Under the pieces are notes generated by a model, which ran no database searches, was not told where the DNA came from, and saw only the letters and a list, made by a program, of their open reading frames with translations. From an uncultured Bacteroidales bacterium (GTDB taxonomy: Bacteria; Bacteroidota; Bacteroidia; Bacteroidales; Paludibacteraceae), in contig ONJT01000012.1 in assembly GCA_900318245.1 (NCBI GenBank), positions 1-64,000 of the forward strand: DNA of 64,000 nucleotides. The letters run 5' to 3'. Positions 7,046 through 15,543 of the stretch are shown here, piece after piece (position 1 is the first letter of the stretch; each line of letters opens with the position of its first letter). A program made the translations under genes and the position numbers.

Positions 7046-9151
7046 ATGCCAAAGAAGACGCAAATGAAAAAGACACAAAATACGACTAAGAATACCACTA
7101 GGAAACAGGGGTTCTGGATCATGATCGTTGCGGCGGTGATACTCGAGGCGATCTCGTGTACGATGTATTTCACCAGCCGTTCGGCGATCCGTCAAGAGGC
7201 GGAGCTGCGCGCGACGACCGAGCTGCGCAAGGCGGAGTTGGAGATAGAGTTGCACACGATAGATGCCGAGACAGCCGCAAAAGCCCTGGCATTGTTGGTG
7301 CAGAAACACCTTAATAGTCCCGAAGCGATCTTCGACGACACCCGTCTAGCGGTGCAGACGCTGCGCGCGAACACCAGTATGGCGGTCGCCTTTGTGCCCA
7401 ACTATTTCCCCGGTCAGCAATTCTACGAGGTATGCAGCAGCCGCTTATCCGAGGATAGTATCTTTACCCGAAACATAGGCAGCGCGGAGCACGACTATAC
7501 CCTCATGGAGTGGTACCAAGACGGCTTCGAGCACGACAGTTGCTGGTGGAGCGAACCGTATCTGGACGACTCGGGTTCGAAGACGATGGTGGTCAGTTGT
7601 TCCTATCCGGTGAAGAACACCAAGGACGAGATCATCGCCGTCGTATGTGTGGACTTGTCGCTGGATTACTTGGAGAGCCTGTCCGAGAACCTGCAGGTCT
7701 ATCCGAACAGTTCGTACTCCATCCGTTCGAACAAAGGAGTGGACATCGTCTCGCTCATCGACACCGCGGATGGCGGCAAGTATATCCCCTTCAGCGAAGA
7801 GATCGACGCGACAGGTTGGCATATCGAGATCATCATCCCGGAGAACGAGTTGTTCCGCGACCTGAACCGTATCGGTAAGATCGTCGGAATACTGATGCTC
7901 TTGGGCTTGGCGATCTTGGCGCTCATCGTGATTTACGCCGCCCGCACGGCGCAGAAGATGGTCGTATACGCGGAGAAAAACCAGCGTATGGAGGGTGAAC
8001 TCGAAGTGGCGCAGACCATCCAGAAAGCGATGCTGCCGAAAGTCTTCCCGCCCTTCTTCGACCGCCGCGACCTTAATATATACGGTCTGGTCGATCCCGC
8101 CAAAGAGATAGGCGGCGACTTGTACGATTTCTATGTGCGTCATAACAAACTGTTCTTCTGCGTCGGCGACGTGAGCGGCAAGGGTGTGCCGGCAGCACTC
8201 GTGATGGCGACCACGCGTTCGCTCTTCCGTAGTATCACGGCGCATGAGGAGGAACCCAGCGCGATCATGCATAAGATGAACCGCGCCCTCTGCGACCAGA
8301 ACGAACAGAACATGTTCCTCACGCTCTTCCTCGGCGTGCTCGACTGCAGCACGGGCGAACTCGCGTTCTGCAACGCCGGACATAATGCGCCGATAATGGT
8401 GAGAGGTGAGAGGTTAGAGGTTAGAGGATTAGAGGTGAAGGCGAACTTGCCGCTGGGCATCGAGCCGGAGTTTACGTTCACAGCGCAGAAACTGCTGATG
8501 GCGAAGAACGACCTGCTCTTCGTCTATACCGACGGACTGACGGAGGCGGAGAATAAGAAACACGAGCAATATGGCGAAGAGCGGATGATCCGCCACTTGG
8601 AGGACTGCCGCACGCTGGTAGCAGACCTGTCGCCGCGCAGGGTAGTGGAAGAGATGAAGGCGGATGTGAAGCGGTTTGTGGACGGCGCGCAGCAGAGCGA
8701 CGACCTGACGATGCTCGCCATCCGCTACCAGCAAGATGCCATCATCATGCGCAACGACATCCAGCAGATCCCGACGCTCGCAGAATGGATTGACAGTCTG
8801 GGTATCCCGGAAGAACTGAACATGCCGGTCAACCTCGCCCTCGAAGAGGCGGTGAGCAACGTGATGCTGTACGCGTACCCGGATATCAAGCACGGACAGG
8901 TGCTCGTGGAGTTTGTCCGCAGTCAAGTGGCCGGCGCCAAAGCGCACGAACAGATCGTGTTCATCATCACCGACAGCGGCATCCCCTTCGACCCGACGCA
9001 ACAACCGCCTGCTGACACCTCGCTCTCCGTTGAAGAGCGCGCGATTGGCGGCTTGGGCATCCACCTCGTGATGCAGCTCATGGACGAGGTGCGCTACGAG
9101 CGCGTCGAAGACAAGAATGTTTTAACTCTTGTTAAAACGTTAAATTGTTAA
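7046..9151 (+). CDS. Membrane sensor SpoIIE-type PP2C phosphatase with RsbW-like ATPase domain
   Basis: I start at ATG 7046, because the longer frame begins inside the -7 box. Residue numbers below follow that longer frame (subtract 6). TM helix 28-48, an extracytoplasmic dCache-like sensor (WWSEPY at 173-178), TM 283-305, then a SpoIIE/RsbU PP2C domain with metal-binding GGDLYDF (362-368) and GDVSGKGVPAAL (380-391). A GHKL ATPase domain follows with N-box EEAVSN (606-611), G1 DSGIPFDP and G2 GGLGIHLV. It would sense an external cue and control phosphorylation of a STAS protein; the next gene encodes one. A heptamer array (8398-8425) lies inside the PP2C domain, giving residues GERLEVRGLEV. 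Confidence 0.92.
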   Translation: MPKKTQMKKTQNTTKNTTRKQGFWIMIVAAVILEAISCTMYFTSRSAIRQEAELRATTELRKAELEIELHTIDAETAAKALALLVQKHLNSPEAIFDDTRLAVQTLRANTSMAVAFVPNYFPGQQFYEVCSSRLSEDSIFTRNIGSAEHDYTLMEWYQDGFEHDSCWWSEPYLDDSGSKTMVVSCSYPVKNTKDEIIAVVCVDLSLDYLESLSENLQVYPNSSYSIRSNKGVDIVSLIDTADGGKYIPFSEEIDATGWHIEIIIPENELFRDLNRIGKIVGILMLLGLAILALIVIYAARTAQKMVVYAEKNQRMEGELEVAQTIQKAMLPKVFPPFFDRRDLNIYGLVDPAKEIGGDLYDFYVRHNKLFFCVGDVSGKGVPAALVMATTRSLFRSITAHEEEPSAIMHKMNRALCDQNEQNMFLTLFLGVLDCSTGELAFCNAGHNAPIMVRGERLEVRGLEVKANLPLGIEPEFTFTAQKLLMAKNDLLFVYTDGLTEAENKKHEQYGEERMIRHLEDCRTLVADLSPRRVVEEMKADVKRFVDGAQQSDDLTMLAIRYQQDAIIMRNDIQQIPTLAEWIDSLGIPEELNMPVNLALEEAVSNVMLYAYPDIKHGQVLVEFVRSQVAGAKAHEQIVFIITDSGIPFDPTQQPPADTSLSVEERAIGGLGIHLVMQLMDEVRYERVEDKNVLTLVKTLNC
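8398..8440 (+). repeat. Heptamer array inside the phosphatase gene
   Basis: Units ggtgaga, ggtgaga, ggttaga, ggttaga (8398-8425), then a degenerate 8-mer and 7-mer. Gain or loss of one unit would shift the reading frame. Confidence 0.8.
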
Positions 9152-9162
9152 AACGTTAAATT
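9131..9162 (+). repeat. Octamer array spanning a stop codon
   Basis: Four octamers, gttaaaac/gttaaatt alternating (equivalently a 16-bp tandem duplication at 9129-9160), plus a degenerate fifth. The array contains the phosphatase stop codon (9149-9151) and ends 7 bp before the STAS start. Confidence 0.85.
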
Positions 9163-9169
9163 GTTAGAT

Positions 9170-9472
9170 ATGAAAACAGTAATCACACACAACGCAAATC
9201 AAGTTATTGCTGCCTTTGAGGGCCGTCTCGATACGGCTGCAGCGGTACAGACCGCCGAGGACGTAAAGCCCTTGTTTGAACTCGAGCACAAAGAGATCAT
9301 CTTGGACTGCACGGCGCTGGAGTATATCTCTTCGTCGGGCCTGCGTATCTTCCTCAGCATCCGCAAGGAAGCCGCTGCGCACGGTAGCAAAGTGATTGTT
9401 CGCAACATCAACAACGACATCCGTCAAGTCTTCATGATGACCGGATTTATTTCCTTGTTCGAGATACAATAA
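9170..9472 (+). CDS. STAS domain anti-anti-sigma-type protein
   Basis: 100 residues from ATG 9170; a TTG nine bases upstream lies in the repeat array and is less likely. It has the single STAS fold of SpoIIAA/RsbV. The conserved motif ALEYISSSGLRIFLSI carries the Ser that partner kinases phosphorylate. Its immediate upstream neighbour supplies both a PP2C phosphatase domain and an RsbW-like ATPase domain, the two activities that normally act on such a Ser. Its stop overlaps the start of the next gene (TAATG). The target of the switch is unknown; no sigma factor gene is adjacent. Confidence 0.93.
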   Translation: MKTVITHNANQVIAAFEGRLDTAAAVQTAEDVKPLFELEHKEIILDCTALEYISSSGLRIFLSIRKEAAAHGSKVIVRNINNDIRQVFMMTGFISLFEIQ

Positions 9473-10524
9473 TGGACCTGCATTGCGAAATGATCTTGGA
9501 TCAGTACCGCGAGGCCGTTCCGGAGTTGGAGCGTCTCAAAGAGGCGGTACTTGAGACCCTGCGCGAAGCGCTGGACCGCAACGGCCTCGTCGTGACGGCT
9601 GTAGAGGGGCGTGTGAAGACGGAGCAGAGTTTAGCCGGCAAATTGGCGCTGAAAGGTGCCAAATACGCCACGCTGAGTGATATCACCGACCTCGTCGGTG
9701 CGCGTATCATCACCTTCTATACCGACGACGTGGACCGTATCGCCTCCATGGCGGAGCAGCTGTTCGAGATAGACTGGAACAACTCCGTGGACAAGCGCAA
9801 ACTGCATGAACTGGACAGCTTTGGCTACAGTTCGCTGCATTATATCTGCCGCCTGCCCGGATTCCAATTCCCCTTTGAACTCCAACTGCGCACGACGCTG
9901 CAACATGCTTGGGCGGCCATCAACCACGACACGGGCTATAAGTCCGGCATCGAGATTCCGCGTGAGTACATGCGCCGCATGAACCGCCTCGCAGGCATCC
10001 TCGAGATGGCGGACGATGAGTTCAGCCGTATCCGTTCGGAGATCACCGACTACCGTCGCCGCGTGCAGACGCTCGTGCAGAACGGCAAGTTGGACGATGT
10101 GCTGCTGGACGGCGATACTTTCCGCAGTTATATCCAGGCTCGTCCGCTCGATGCGCTCAACAAACGTATTGCGGCCATCAACCAGGCGGAGATACAAGAA
10201 GCGCCGCTCATCCGCTACCTGCGTGTGCTGCTGGCCCTCAAGTGCAAGACGCTTGGCGATGTGAATCGACTGATTCATAAGTACGAAGCGGACGCGTACC
10301 TGCTGGCGCGCCACCAATTGGGAAACACCGACATCGATATCGTTTCGTCCGCTATCGGACTGCAGAACATATGCATCGTCTGTGTCCTCACCACCGGCGG
10401 CGGCAAGATAGGCCTGGAGCGCCTCTTCGACGCCCTCAACGGCCAAAACAGCCAGAACGCTGCCCTCGCCGAAATGACCTATAACCTCGCGGCAAACTTA
10501 CCATTCATGCAAAAACAACAATAA
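9472..10524 (+). CDS. RelA/SpoT-domain protein, likely small alarmone synthetase
   Basis: 350 residues. The N-terminal half holds the RelA_SpoT nucleotidyltransferase domain: a basic RVKTEQSLAGKL segment (47-58), DITDLVGARI (70-79) with a candidate catalytic Asp, FGYSSLHYI (117-125) and ELQLRTTLQHAWAAINHD (136-153). It lacks an HD hydrolase domain and the TGS/ACT regulatory region of long Rel proteins, so it fits the small alarmone synthetases that make (p)ppGpp. Its C-terminal extension of about 150 residues is longer than in RelP/RelQ and I do not recognise it. An HD hydrolase-like protein is encoded two genes downstream. Translation is probably coupled to the STAS gene. Confidence 0.88.
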   Translation: MDLHCEMILDQYREAVPELERLKEAVLETLREALDRNGLVVTAVEGRVKTEQSLAGKLALKGAKYATLSDITDLVGARIITFYTDDVDRIASMAEQLFEIDWNNSVDKRKLHELDSFGYSSLHYICRLPGFQFPFELQLRTTLQHAWAAINHDTGYKSGIEIPREYMRRMNRLAGILEMADDEFSRIRSEITDYRRRVQTLVQNGKLDDVLLDGDTFRSYIQARPLDALNKRIAAINQAEIQEAPLIRYLRVLLALKCKTLGDVNRLIHKYEADAYLLARHQLGNTDIDIVSSAIGLQNICIVCVLTTGGGKIGLERLFDALNGQNSQNAALAEMTYNLAANLPFMQKQQ

Positions 10525-10526
10525 TT

Positions 10527-11366
10527 ATGGAGCCGATAAAAATTGATTTGAACGAATACGTGCGCACCGGCGAAGGAGCCAATGGCGCAAGTTATAACCA
10601 TAAGACCGACCCGTCGATCATGATGAAGATGTATTTCCGTAACTTCGAAGCGGCTGCTCTGGAATTGGAGTTGGCGCAGAAAGTGTATCGGATGGGCATC
10701 CCGACGCCCGAACCGGGTGACCTCGTGACGGACGGCAACCAAATGGGTATCCGTTTTCGCCGCATCGACGGAAAAAAATCGTACTCCCGTGCGTGCGGCG
10801 ACAATCCGGAGAAAGCACCGGAGTACGGAAAAGAGTTTGCGCAACTATGCAAGAAACTGCATTCTATTCACGTGGATACCACGCAGTTTGAGAGCGTCAA
10901 AGACCGTCTGTATACGATGCTGGCCAACAATCCTGATTTTACAGCAGAGCAGAAACAGAAACTGCATGACTTCATTGCTGCCGCCCCGGAAGCAGACACG
11001 GCTATTCACGGAGACCTGCAGTTCGGTAACGCGATCTTCACGGAGAAAGACGGTGTCCGTACGTCCTATTTCATCGACCTTGGCGACTTCTGTTACGGTT
11101 ATCCGATGTTTGACATCGGTATGGTGTATCTGTGCTGCTGCCTGAACGACGAGAGTTGGACGATGGAGGTGAATCATATGACGAATGCTACGGCTGCGCG
11201 TTTTTGGGACGCCTTCGCGCTTGAGTACTTCGGCGAGGATGCGAATATGGAAGAGGTGATGAAACAAGTGAAGATATACGCCGGCCTCAAGACCATCATG
11301 ATCGAACGCGACACACATTGCCCGATGCCGCAGTTCCGCGCGATGTTAGAAGGAACCATCTATTGA
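10527..11366 (+). CDS. APH-like kinase (Fibrobacter paralog-type putative kinase)
   Basis: 279 residues with the aminoglycoside phosphotransferase/choline kinase fold. The catalytic loop HGDLQFGNAIF (161-171) supplies Asp163 and Asn168, and FIDLGDFCYG supplies metal-binding Asp184. The N-terminal lobe has a Gly-rich segment (TGEGANGASY). It resembles the TIGR02172-type putative kinases. The substrate is unknown. Drug resistance is not implied, since the family also covers small-molecule kinases. It begins 2 bp after the alarmone synthetase stop. Confidence 0.85.
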   Translation: MEPIKIDLNEYVRTGEGANGASYNHKTDPSIMMKMYFRNFEAAALELELAQKVYRMGIPTPEPGDLVTDGNQMGIRFRRIDGKKSYSRACGDNPEKAPEYGKEFAQLCKKLHSIHVDTTQFESVKDRLYTMLANNPDFTAEQKQKLHDFIAAAPEADTAIHGDLQFGNAIFTEKDGVRTSYFIDLGDFCYGYPMFDIGMVYLCCCLNDESWTMEVNHMTNATAARFWDAFALEYFGEDANMEEVMKQVKIYAGLKTIMIERDTHCPMPQFRAMLEGTIY

Positions 11367-11378
11367 TACGACACAGTT

Positions 11379-11969
11379 ATGGCAAACAAGTACATGGATA
11401 CAGAGCTGCTGGACCGCGCGATCATCTTTGCGGTACAGGCGCATCATAACAGCGAGCGGCGCGGGAAGGGTTTCCCGTATATCGTGCATCCGATGGAGGC
11501 GGTAGAGATCGTAGCGACTATCACGTCCGATCAGGAACTGTTAGCCGCGGCGGCGCTGCACGACACGGTCGAAGATACCGACGTGACGGTAGAGCAACTG
11601 CGTGAGGCGTTCGGCGACCGTATCGCAGACCTCGTGCACGCGGAGAGTGACCAGATCGATGGTGAATTGTTTAATGGGGAGAATGAGGAACAGACCTGGC
11701 ATGCCCGCAAACAAGCGGCGATAGACCGTCTGGCAAAGGCGCCGCACGACGCGAAGATCGTGGCGATGGGCGATAAGTTAAGCAATATGCGCGCTATTTG
11801 GCGGGACTATCAGACCAAAGGCGATGAGCTATGGAAGATCTTCCATTGTTCGGAAAAGGCGGCGCATGAGTGGCACTACCGCGGCCTCGCTGCTTCGCTC
11901 AAGGAGTTAGAGGACACCTTCGCGTATCAGGAGTTTGTGCGGTTGATAAACGAAGTTTTTTCGGAATAA
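11379..11969 (+). CDS. HD-domain hydrolase, MESH1/SpoT-like candidate alarmone hydrolase
   Basis: 196 residues. The N-terminal half has the signature order of SpoT/MESH1 hydrolases: AHHNSERRGKGFPYIVHP (21-38), the HD pair at 61-62 in LHDTVEDTDVT, and an FGDRIADLVHAES helix. Metal-binding His and Asp residues are present. In the family this domain removes pyrophosphate from (p)ppGpp. It lies two genes after a RelA/SpoT synthetase-like gene, so synthesis and hydrolysis could be split between two proteins of one operon. Related HD proteins of unknown substrate exist, so the exact activity is inferred. Confidence 0.87.
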   Translation: MANKYMDTELLDRAIIFAVQAHHNSERRGKGFPYIVHPMEAVEIVATITSDQELLAAAALHDTVEDTDVTVEQLREAFGDRIADLVHAESDQIDGELFNGENEEQTWHARKQAAIDRLAKAPHDAKIVAMGDKLSNMRAIWRDYQTKGDELWKIFHCSEKAAHEWHYRGLAASLKELEDTFAYQEFVRLINEVFSE

Positions 11970-11994
11970 CGGGATACCGATATACCGGTATAAC
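11963..11994 (+). repeat. Octamer array spanning the hydrolase stop codon
   Basis: Four units of form ggRataMc (ggaataac, gggatacc, gatatacc, ggtataac). The TAA at 11967-11969 lies in the first unit, and the next start is 6 bp after the last. Confidence 0.7.
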
Positions 11995-11999
11995 GAACA

Positions 12000-12803
12000 A
12001 TGGAAGTCATTTTCGAACATATAGATAATGCCCGCGACTTAGGCGGTATCGTAGGTGCAGGCGGACGCGCGATACGTCCGCACCGTCTGTTACGGACGGC
12101 GCACCTGCACGACGCTTCGGACGCCGATGTAGCGCGCTTGAAGAGCGAGTACAAGCTCTGCCGTATCTTCGACTTCCGTTCCTTAGGGGAATTTGAAGCG
12201 GTGCCGGATCGTGAGATAGAAGGTGTACAGCATCACCTGCTGCCGACTATCGACATGCGTGCGGAGCAGCAAACGGGAAAACCGATACCCGACGAGGCGT
12301 TTCTGGAACTCGACCGGCATATCGTCAATTACTCCTTCTATCCGGAGGTGCAACTGATGGCGGCGAACATGTACCCGTCGTTGATTCGAAGCGAGTTCTC
12401 CCAGTTGCAGTACGCGGCGTTCTTGCGGCTGATCGTCGAAGCGCCCGAAGACGGCGGAATCCTTTGGCACTGCGCGCAAGGCAAGGACCGAACGGGCTGG
12501 GGCGCAGCCTTCCTGATGTTCGCCCTTGGCGTGGAGCGAGAGACGATCATCACGGATTTTGAGTTGAGTAATATCGCTTACCGGCCGATCGTGGAGAAAC
12601 TGAATGCAGACGTGCTGGCCCGCGGTGGCGGCGAAGCCGAAATGGCGGTGATACAGGCTTTTATGGGTGTCTCTACGCCGAACTTTATCTCTACGCTCGA
12701 CCTCATCGACCGCGAGTTCGGAGGTATGACACGCTACCTGCACGAGATACTGTGCCTCACCCACGAGGACCTGCAAATACTACGAAAACGATACCTGTTA
12801 TAA
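12000..12803 (+). CDS. Tyrosine-protein phosphatase (Y_phosphatase3 type)
   Basis: 267 residues. The N-terminal segment NARDLGGIVG and the P-loop HCAQGKDRTG (157-166), with nucleophile Cys158 and Arg164, are the marks of the cysteine-dependent PTP/DSP-like family PF13350, whose members act on phosphotyrosine or other phosphoesters. It is the sixth gene of the signalling operon, 30 bp after the HD hydrolase and 4 bp before adenosine deaminase. No signal peptide is seen, so it is probably cytoplasmic. Substrate unknown. Confidence 0.9.
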   Translation: MEVIFEHIDNARDLGGIVGAGGRAIRPHRLLRTAHLHDASDADVARLKSEYKLCRIFDFRSLGEFEAVPDREIEGVQHHLLPTIDMRAEQQTGKPIPDEAFLELDRHIVNYSFYPEVQLMAANMYPSLIRSEFSQLQYAAFLRLIVEAPEDGGILWHCAQGKDRTGWGAAFLMFALGVERETIITDFELSNIAYRPIVEKLNADVLARGGGEAEMAVIQAFMGVSTPNFISTLDLIDREFGGMTRYLHEILCLTHEDLQILRKRYLL

Positions 12804-12807
12804 TACC

Positions 12808-13767
12808 ATGATAGATCTGCATTTACACTTGGATGGTTCCATACCCGTTGATACCGCCCGACGACTGGCGGCAGCGCAGGGTATACCGGTGCCTGAGACC
12901 CGGGAGGAGTTGAAAAAGGAAATGTCCGTCGTGCATGACTGCAAGAACCTCAACGACTACCTGGCGCGCTTTCAGTTGGCCTGTTCCTTGCTGCACGTGC
13001 GCGAGGCCATCAGCGAGAGTATCCACGCTTTGATGAACGAACTGCATCAGGAGGGTTTGCTATACGCCGAAGTGCGCTTTGCGCCCCAGAAATCCTGCCT
13101 GCAGGGACTGACGCAGCGCGAGGTGACGGAGATAGCCTTGGAGGCGTTGAAAGACTCGCCGATACCCTGCGGACTGATCCTTAGTATGATGCGCGGCGAC
13201 GATACGCACGAGGCGAATAAAGAGACGATAGAGGTGGCGAAAGCGTTCTATGGCAAGGGCGTCGTCGCGATAGATCTGGCGGGTTCGGAGTCCTTGTTTC
13301 CTACGCATCATTTTACGGAAGAGTTCGCGCTGGTGCGCGAGGCGGGTATTCCGCTCATCGTGCATGCGGGAGAAGCGGCGGGCGCAGAGAGTGTCCGCGA
13401 AGCGGTGATGAACGGCGCGGTGCGTATCGGGCATGGCGTACGGTCGCTCGAAGACCCGGAGGTAGTGCAACTGCTGGTAGATAAGAAAGTGATGCTGGAG
13501 CTCTGCCCGACGAGCAACCTGCAGACGGGTATTTTCCCGTCCTACGAGGCGTATCCGATACGGCAACTGATGGACGCCGGCGTGCGCGTATGCGTCAACA
13601 CCGATAATATGACCGTGAGCGATACGACGCTCGCCAAAGAGTGGGACCACCTGATCGAGGCGGCGCAACTGAGCCAAGAGGAGGTGCACGCGATCCTGCT
13701 TGACACGGTAGAAGCAACTTTCGCCCCGGATAAAATAAAAGAACAGCTCCGAAAAGCTGTTCCTTGA
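12808..13767 (+). CDS. add: Adenosine deaminase
   Basis: 319 residues of the amidohydrolase fold. Zinc ligands and catalytic residues are all in place: H5 and H7 in MIDLHLHLDG, H186 and E189 in IVHAGE, H209 in IGHG, and D266 in NTDN. It converts adenosine to inosine; adenine deaminase or another aminohydrolase specificity remains possible. It closes the phosphatase/alarmone operon. Its last codons (13741-13762) double as the hairpin of the terminator for the convergent tRNA-Thr gene, so this C-terminus is constrained by two functions. Confidence 0.92.
   Translation: MIDLHLHLDGSIPVDTARRLAAAQGIPVPETREELKKEMSVVHDCKNLNDYLARFQLACSLLHVREAISESIHALMNELHQEGLLYAEVRFAPQKSCLQGLTQREVTEIALEALKDSPIPCGLILSMMRGDDTHEANKETIEVAKAFYGKGVVAIDLAGSESLFPTHHFTEEFALVREAGIPLIVHAGEAAGAESVREAVMNGAVRIGHGVRSLEDPEVVQLLVDKKVMLELCPTSNLQTGIFPSYEAYPIRQLMDAGVRVCVNTDNMTVSDTTLAKEWDHLIEAAQLSQEEVHAILLDTVEATFAPDKIKEQLRKAVP
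13728..13762 (-). terminator. Intrinsic terminator of tRNA-Thr, inside the add coding region
   Basis: Stem GAACAGCT/AGCTGTTC (13741-13748/13755-13762), 6-nt loop, followed on the minus strand by TTTTATTTTAT. On the plus strand no T tract follows. Confidence 0.85.
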
Positions 13768-13768
13768 G

Positions 13769-13841
<73 letters not shown>

Positions 13842-13861
13842 ATGATTTTTGAAAGCGGGTG

Positions 13862-13893
13862 CAAAGGTACTACAAATTTTTGAAATACACAAA
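13862..13893 (-). promoter_or_regulatory. Promoter of tRNA-Thr
   Basis: TTTG at 13893-13890, TGTATTTCA following, 20 bp, TACCTTTG at 13869-13862. Confidence 0.85.
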
Positions 13894-13899
13894 TATTTT

Positions 13900-15105
13900 G
13901 TGAAAAAAATAGCATTCATACTCATTTTTATCGCTCTGGCGGCAGGGATGTCGGCTCAGACGCATACGCGTGTCTATAAGGAGCACGTGCGTACGTTGCG
14001 CGTTGCGCGCGAGGTGTTGTTGCTGGAAGACCCCGCGCCGCTCCAGATCTCCTTCGACGAAATGAGTCACGACGTACATATGTACACCTATACCGTCACG
14101 ATGCTCAATAGCGACCTGATGAGCAACGAGTACCTGGAGGGCTTCACGACGCGCGACATCGTGGATTATGCCCATTCGATCAATACCAGCCGCGTCTATA
14201 CACATTATTGGTTCGAGTTCCCGAACGAAGACATGCGTCTGACCAAGAGCGGTGACTACCGCCTGACGATTTACGAAGACGGCAATCCGGACGATAAGGT
14301 AGCGGAGATCGATTTCTGCGTAGCAGAACCGATGGTGAAGATCGAGGCAGGCGTGCGGGCCAACACCGACATCGAGTTCAACGGCCGCTACCAGCAGCTG
14401 GACATCGACGTGAACACAGCGGCTTTGGACGTACGTGACCCGAAAGAGTTGCGTATCGTCGTGACCCAGAACAACCGCACGGATAACAGGGTAGAGTTGA
14501 CGCAGCCTACGTTCTTTGAACCCACCCGGCAGCGGTATATCAATAACAAAGCCTTGATCTTCGAGGGCGGCAACGAGTACCATCATTTCGATGCGTTCTC
14601 CTGTTTCTACGCCGGAACGGGTATAGACCGCGTATATCACGAGATGGGCGACTATAATGTATTGCTCTTCCGGGACGAAGTGACGCAAGGGCTGTATATC
14701 CATCATTTCGATGCGGACGGTATCTATAAGGTCAACGCCGAGCATACGCAGGACGATGATATAGAGGCCGAATATATGTGGGTACACTGGACGCTGGCGG
14801 TCGATAAACCTTGGCTGGACGGCAGTATATACGTCGGCGGAGACATCTTTAGTAATGGACAGACCATGCGCAACAGGATGCAGTATGACCCGGACGCAAA
14901 GGTCTATTGGCTCACGGCGCTGGTGAAGCAGGGTGGGTATGACTACCAGTATTGGTTCTCCGGCAAAGGCACACAACACAAAACTACCACCCAACGAGTG
15001 GATGGTAGTTATTGGCAGACGGAGAATGAATACGCCGTGTATGTCTATTGGCGTCCTTTCGGCGCGCGCTACGACCGCTTAGTCGGCGTACAGATTCTTC
15101 ATTAG
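13900..15105 (+). CDS. DUF5103 protein, type IX secretion plug-like
   Basis: I choose the GTG at 13900, which gives a clean signal peptide (VKKIAFILIFIALAAG...AQ). The longer frame from 13849 runs through the tRNA-Thr promoter. The mature part (about 380 residues) fits DUF5103: Tyr-rich beta strands, a plug-like first domain, then a WVHWTLAVDKPWLDGSIYVGG segment. DUF5103 proteins include the plug of the type IX translocon in Bacteroidota. I do not see a clear promoter. It converges with the PepSY-like gene; their stop codons overlap (15102-15105). Confidence 0.82.
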   Translation: MKKIAFILIFIALAAGMSAQTHTRVYKEHVRTLRVAREVLLLEDPAPLQISFDEMSHDVHMYTYTVTMLNSDLMSNEYLEGFTTRDIVDYAHSINTSRVYTHYWFEFPNEDMRLTKSGDYRLTIYEDGNPDDKVAEIDFCVAEPMVKIEAGVRANTDIEFNGRYQQLDIDVNTAALDVRDPKELRIVVTQNNRTDNRVELTQPTFFEPTRQRYINNKALIFEGGNEYHHFDAFSCFYAGTGIDRVYHEMGDYNVLLFRDEVTQGLYIHHFDADGIYKVNAEHTQDDDIEAEYMWVHWTLAVDKPWLDGSIYVGGDIFSNGQTMRNRMQYDPDAKVYWLTALVKQGGYDYQYWFSGKGTQHKTTTQRVDGSYWQTENEYAVYVYWRPFGARYDRLVGVQILH

Positions 15106-15539
15106 TCCTCGATACGCACGAATTTATCGCGCTTGGTGAAGACGAGTTCCATTTCGTCGTTTAATTCCACGACTTTCTTTCCCGTTGCTACTTCGTACTT
15201 CGTAATAGTCGCATTCGGGAAAATGTCGCGTACGTACGCTTGGATCTTCTCCGGAACGAGTGCCAGCGTGACGCCTTTCGCATTCTCGATCTCAATCAGT
15301 TGCGCCTTATTGGTGTACTTCAGTTGCGTACCTTCTTCCATCGTGAAGGCGTACTCGTACTTACGCGGCGCGACTTTCTTTACCGTCACGAGTTGAATCT
15401 CCAGCGGCAGGAAGTACTTTTGTACTTCTTCCTGCAGCGCGTTCGGTACATTCTCAAAAGCTACGGGTTTCTTACCACGCGCAAATCCGCCCACAGCAAA
15501 GACACTGATGAGCAGCGCTACTAATGCAATTCTCTTCAT
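15102..15539 (-). CDS. Secreted PepSY-like (DUF2874-type) protein
   Basis: 145 residues with a signal peptide (MKRIALVALLISVFAVGGFA). Two repeats of about 60 residues follow, each with a helix then strands. The second includes VPEKIQAYVRDIFPNATITKYE, the pattern of PF11396/DUF2874 PepSY-like periplasmic proteins. These are thought to bind or inhibit other proteins; the role here is unknown. It follows pgi by 4 bp and is the last gene of the lysS transcript. Its stop overlaps the stop of the convergent DUF5103 gene. Confidence 0.83.
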   Translation of the reverse strand: MKRIALVALLISVFAVGGFARGKKPVAFENVPNALQEEVQKYFLPLEIQLVTVKKVAPRKYEYAFTMEEGTQLKYTNKAQLIEIENAKGVTLALVPEKIQAYVRDIFPNATITKYEVATGKKVVELNDEMELVFTKRDKFVRIED

Positions 15540-15543
15540 TATC

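Noticed and set aside
7445..8383. Long antisense frames opposite core genes
   Set aside because: Long frames opposite GC-rich coding DNA are expected by chance here; none has a promoter, start context or recognisable domain.
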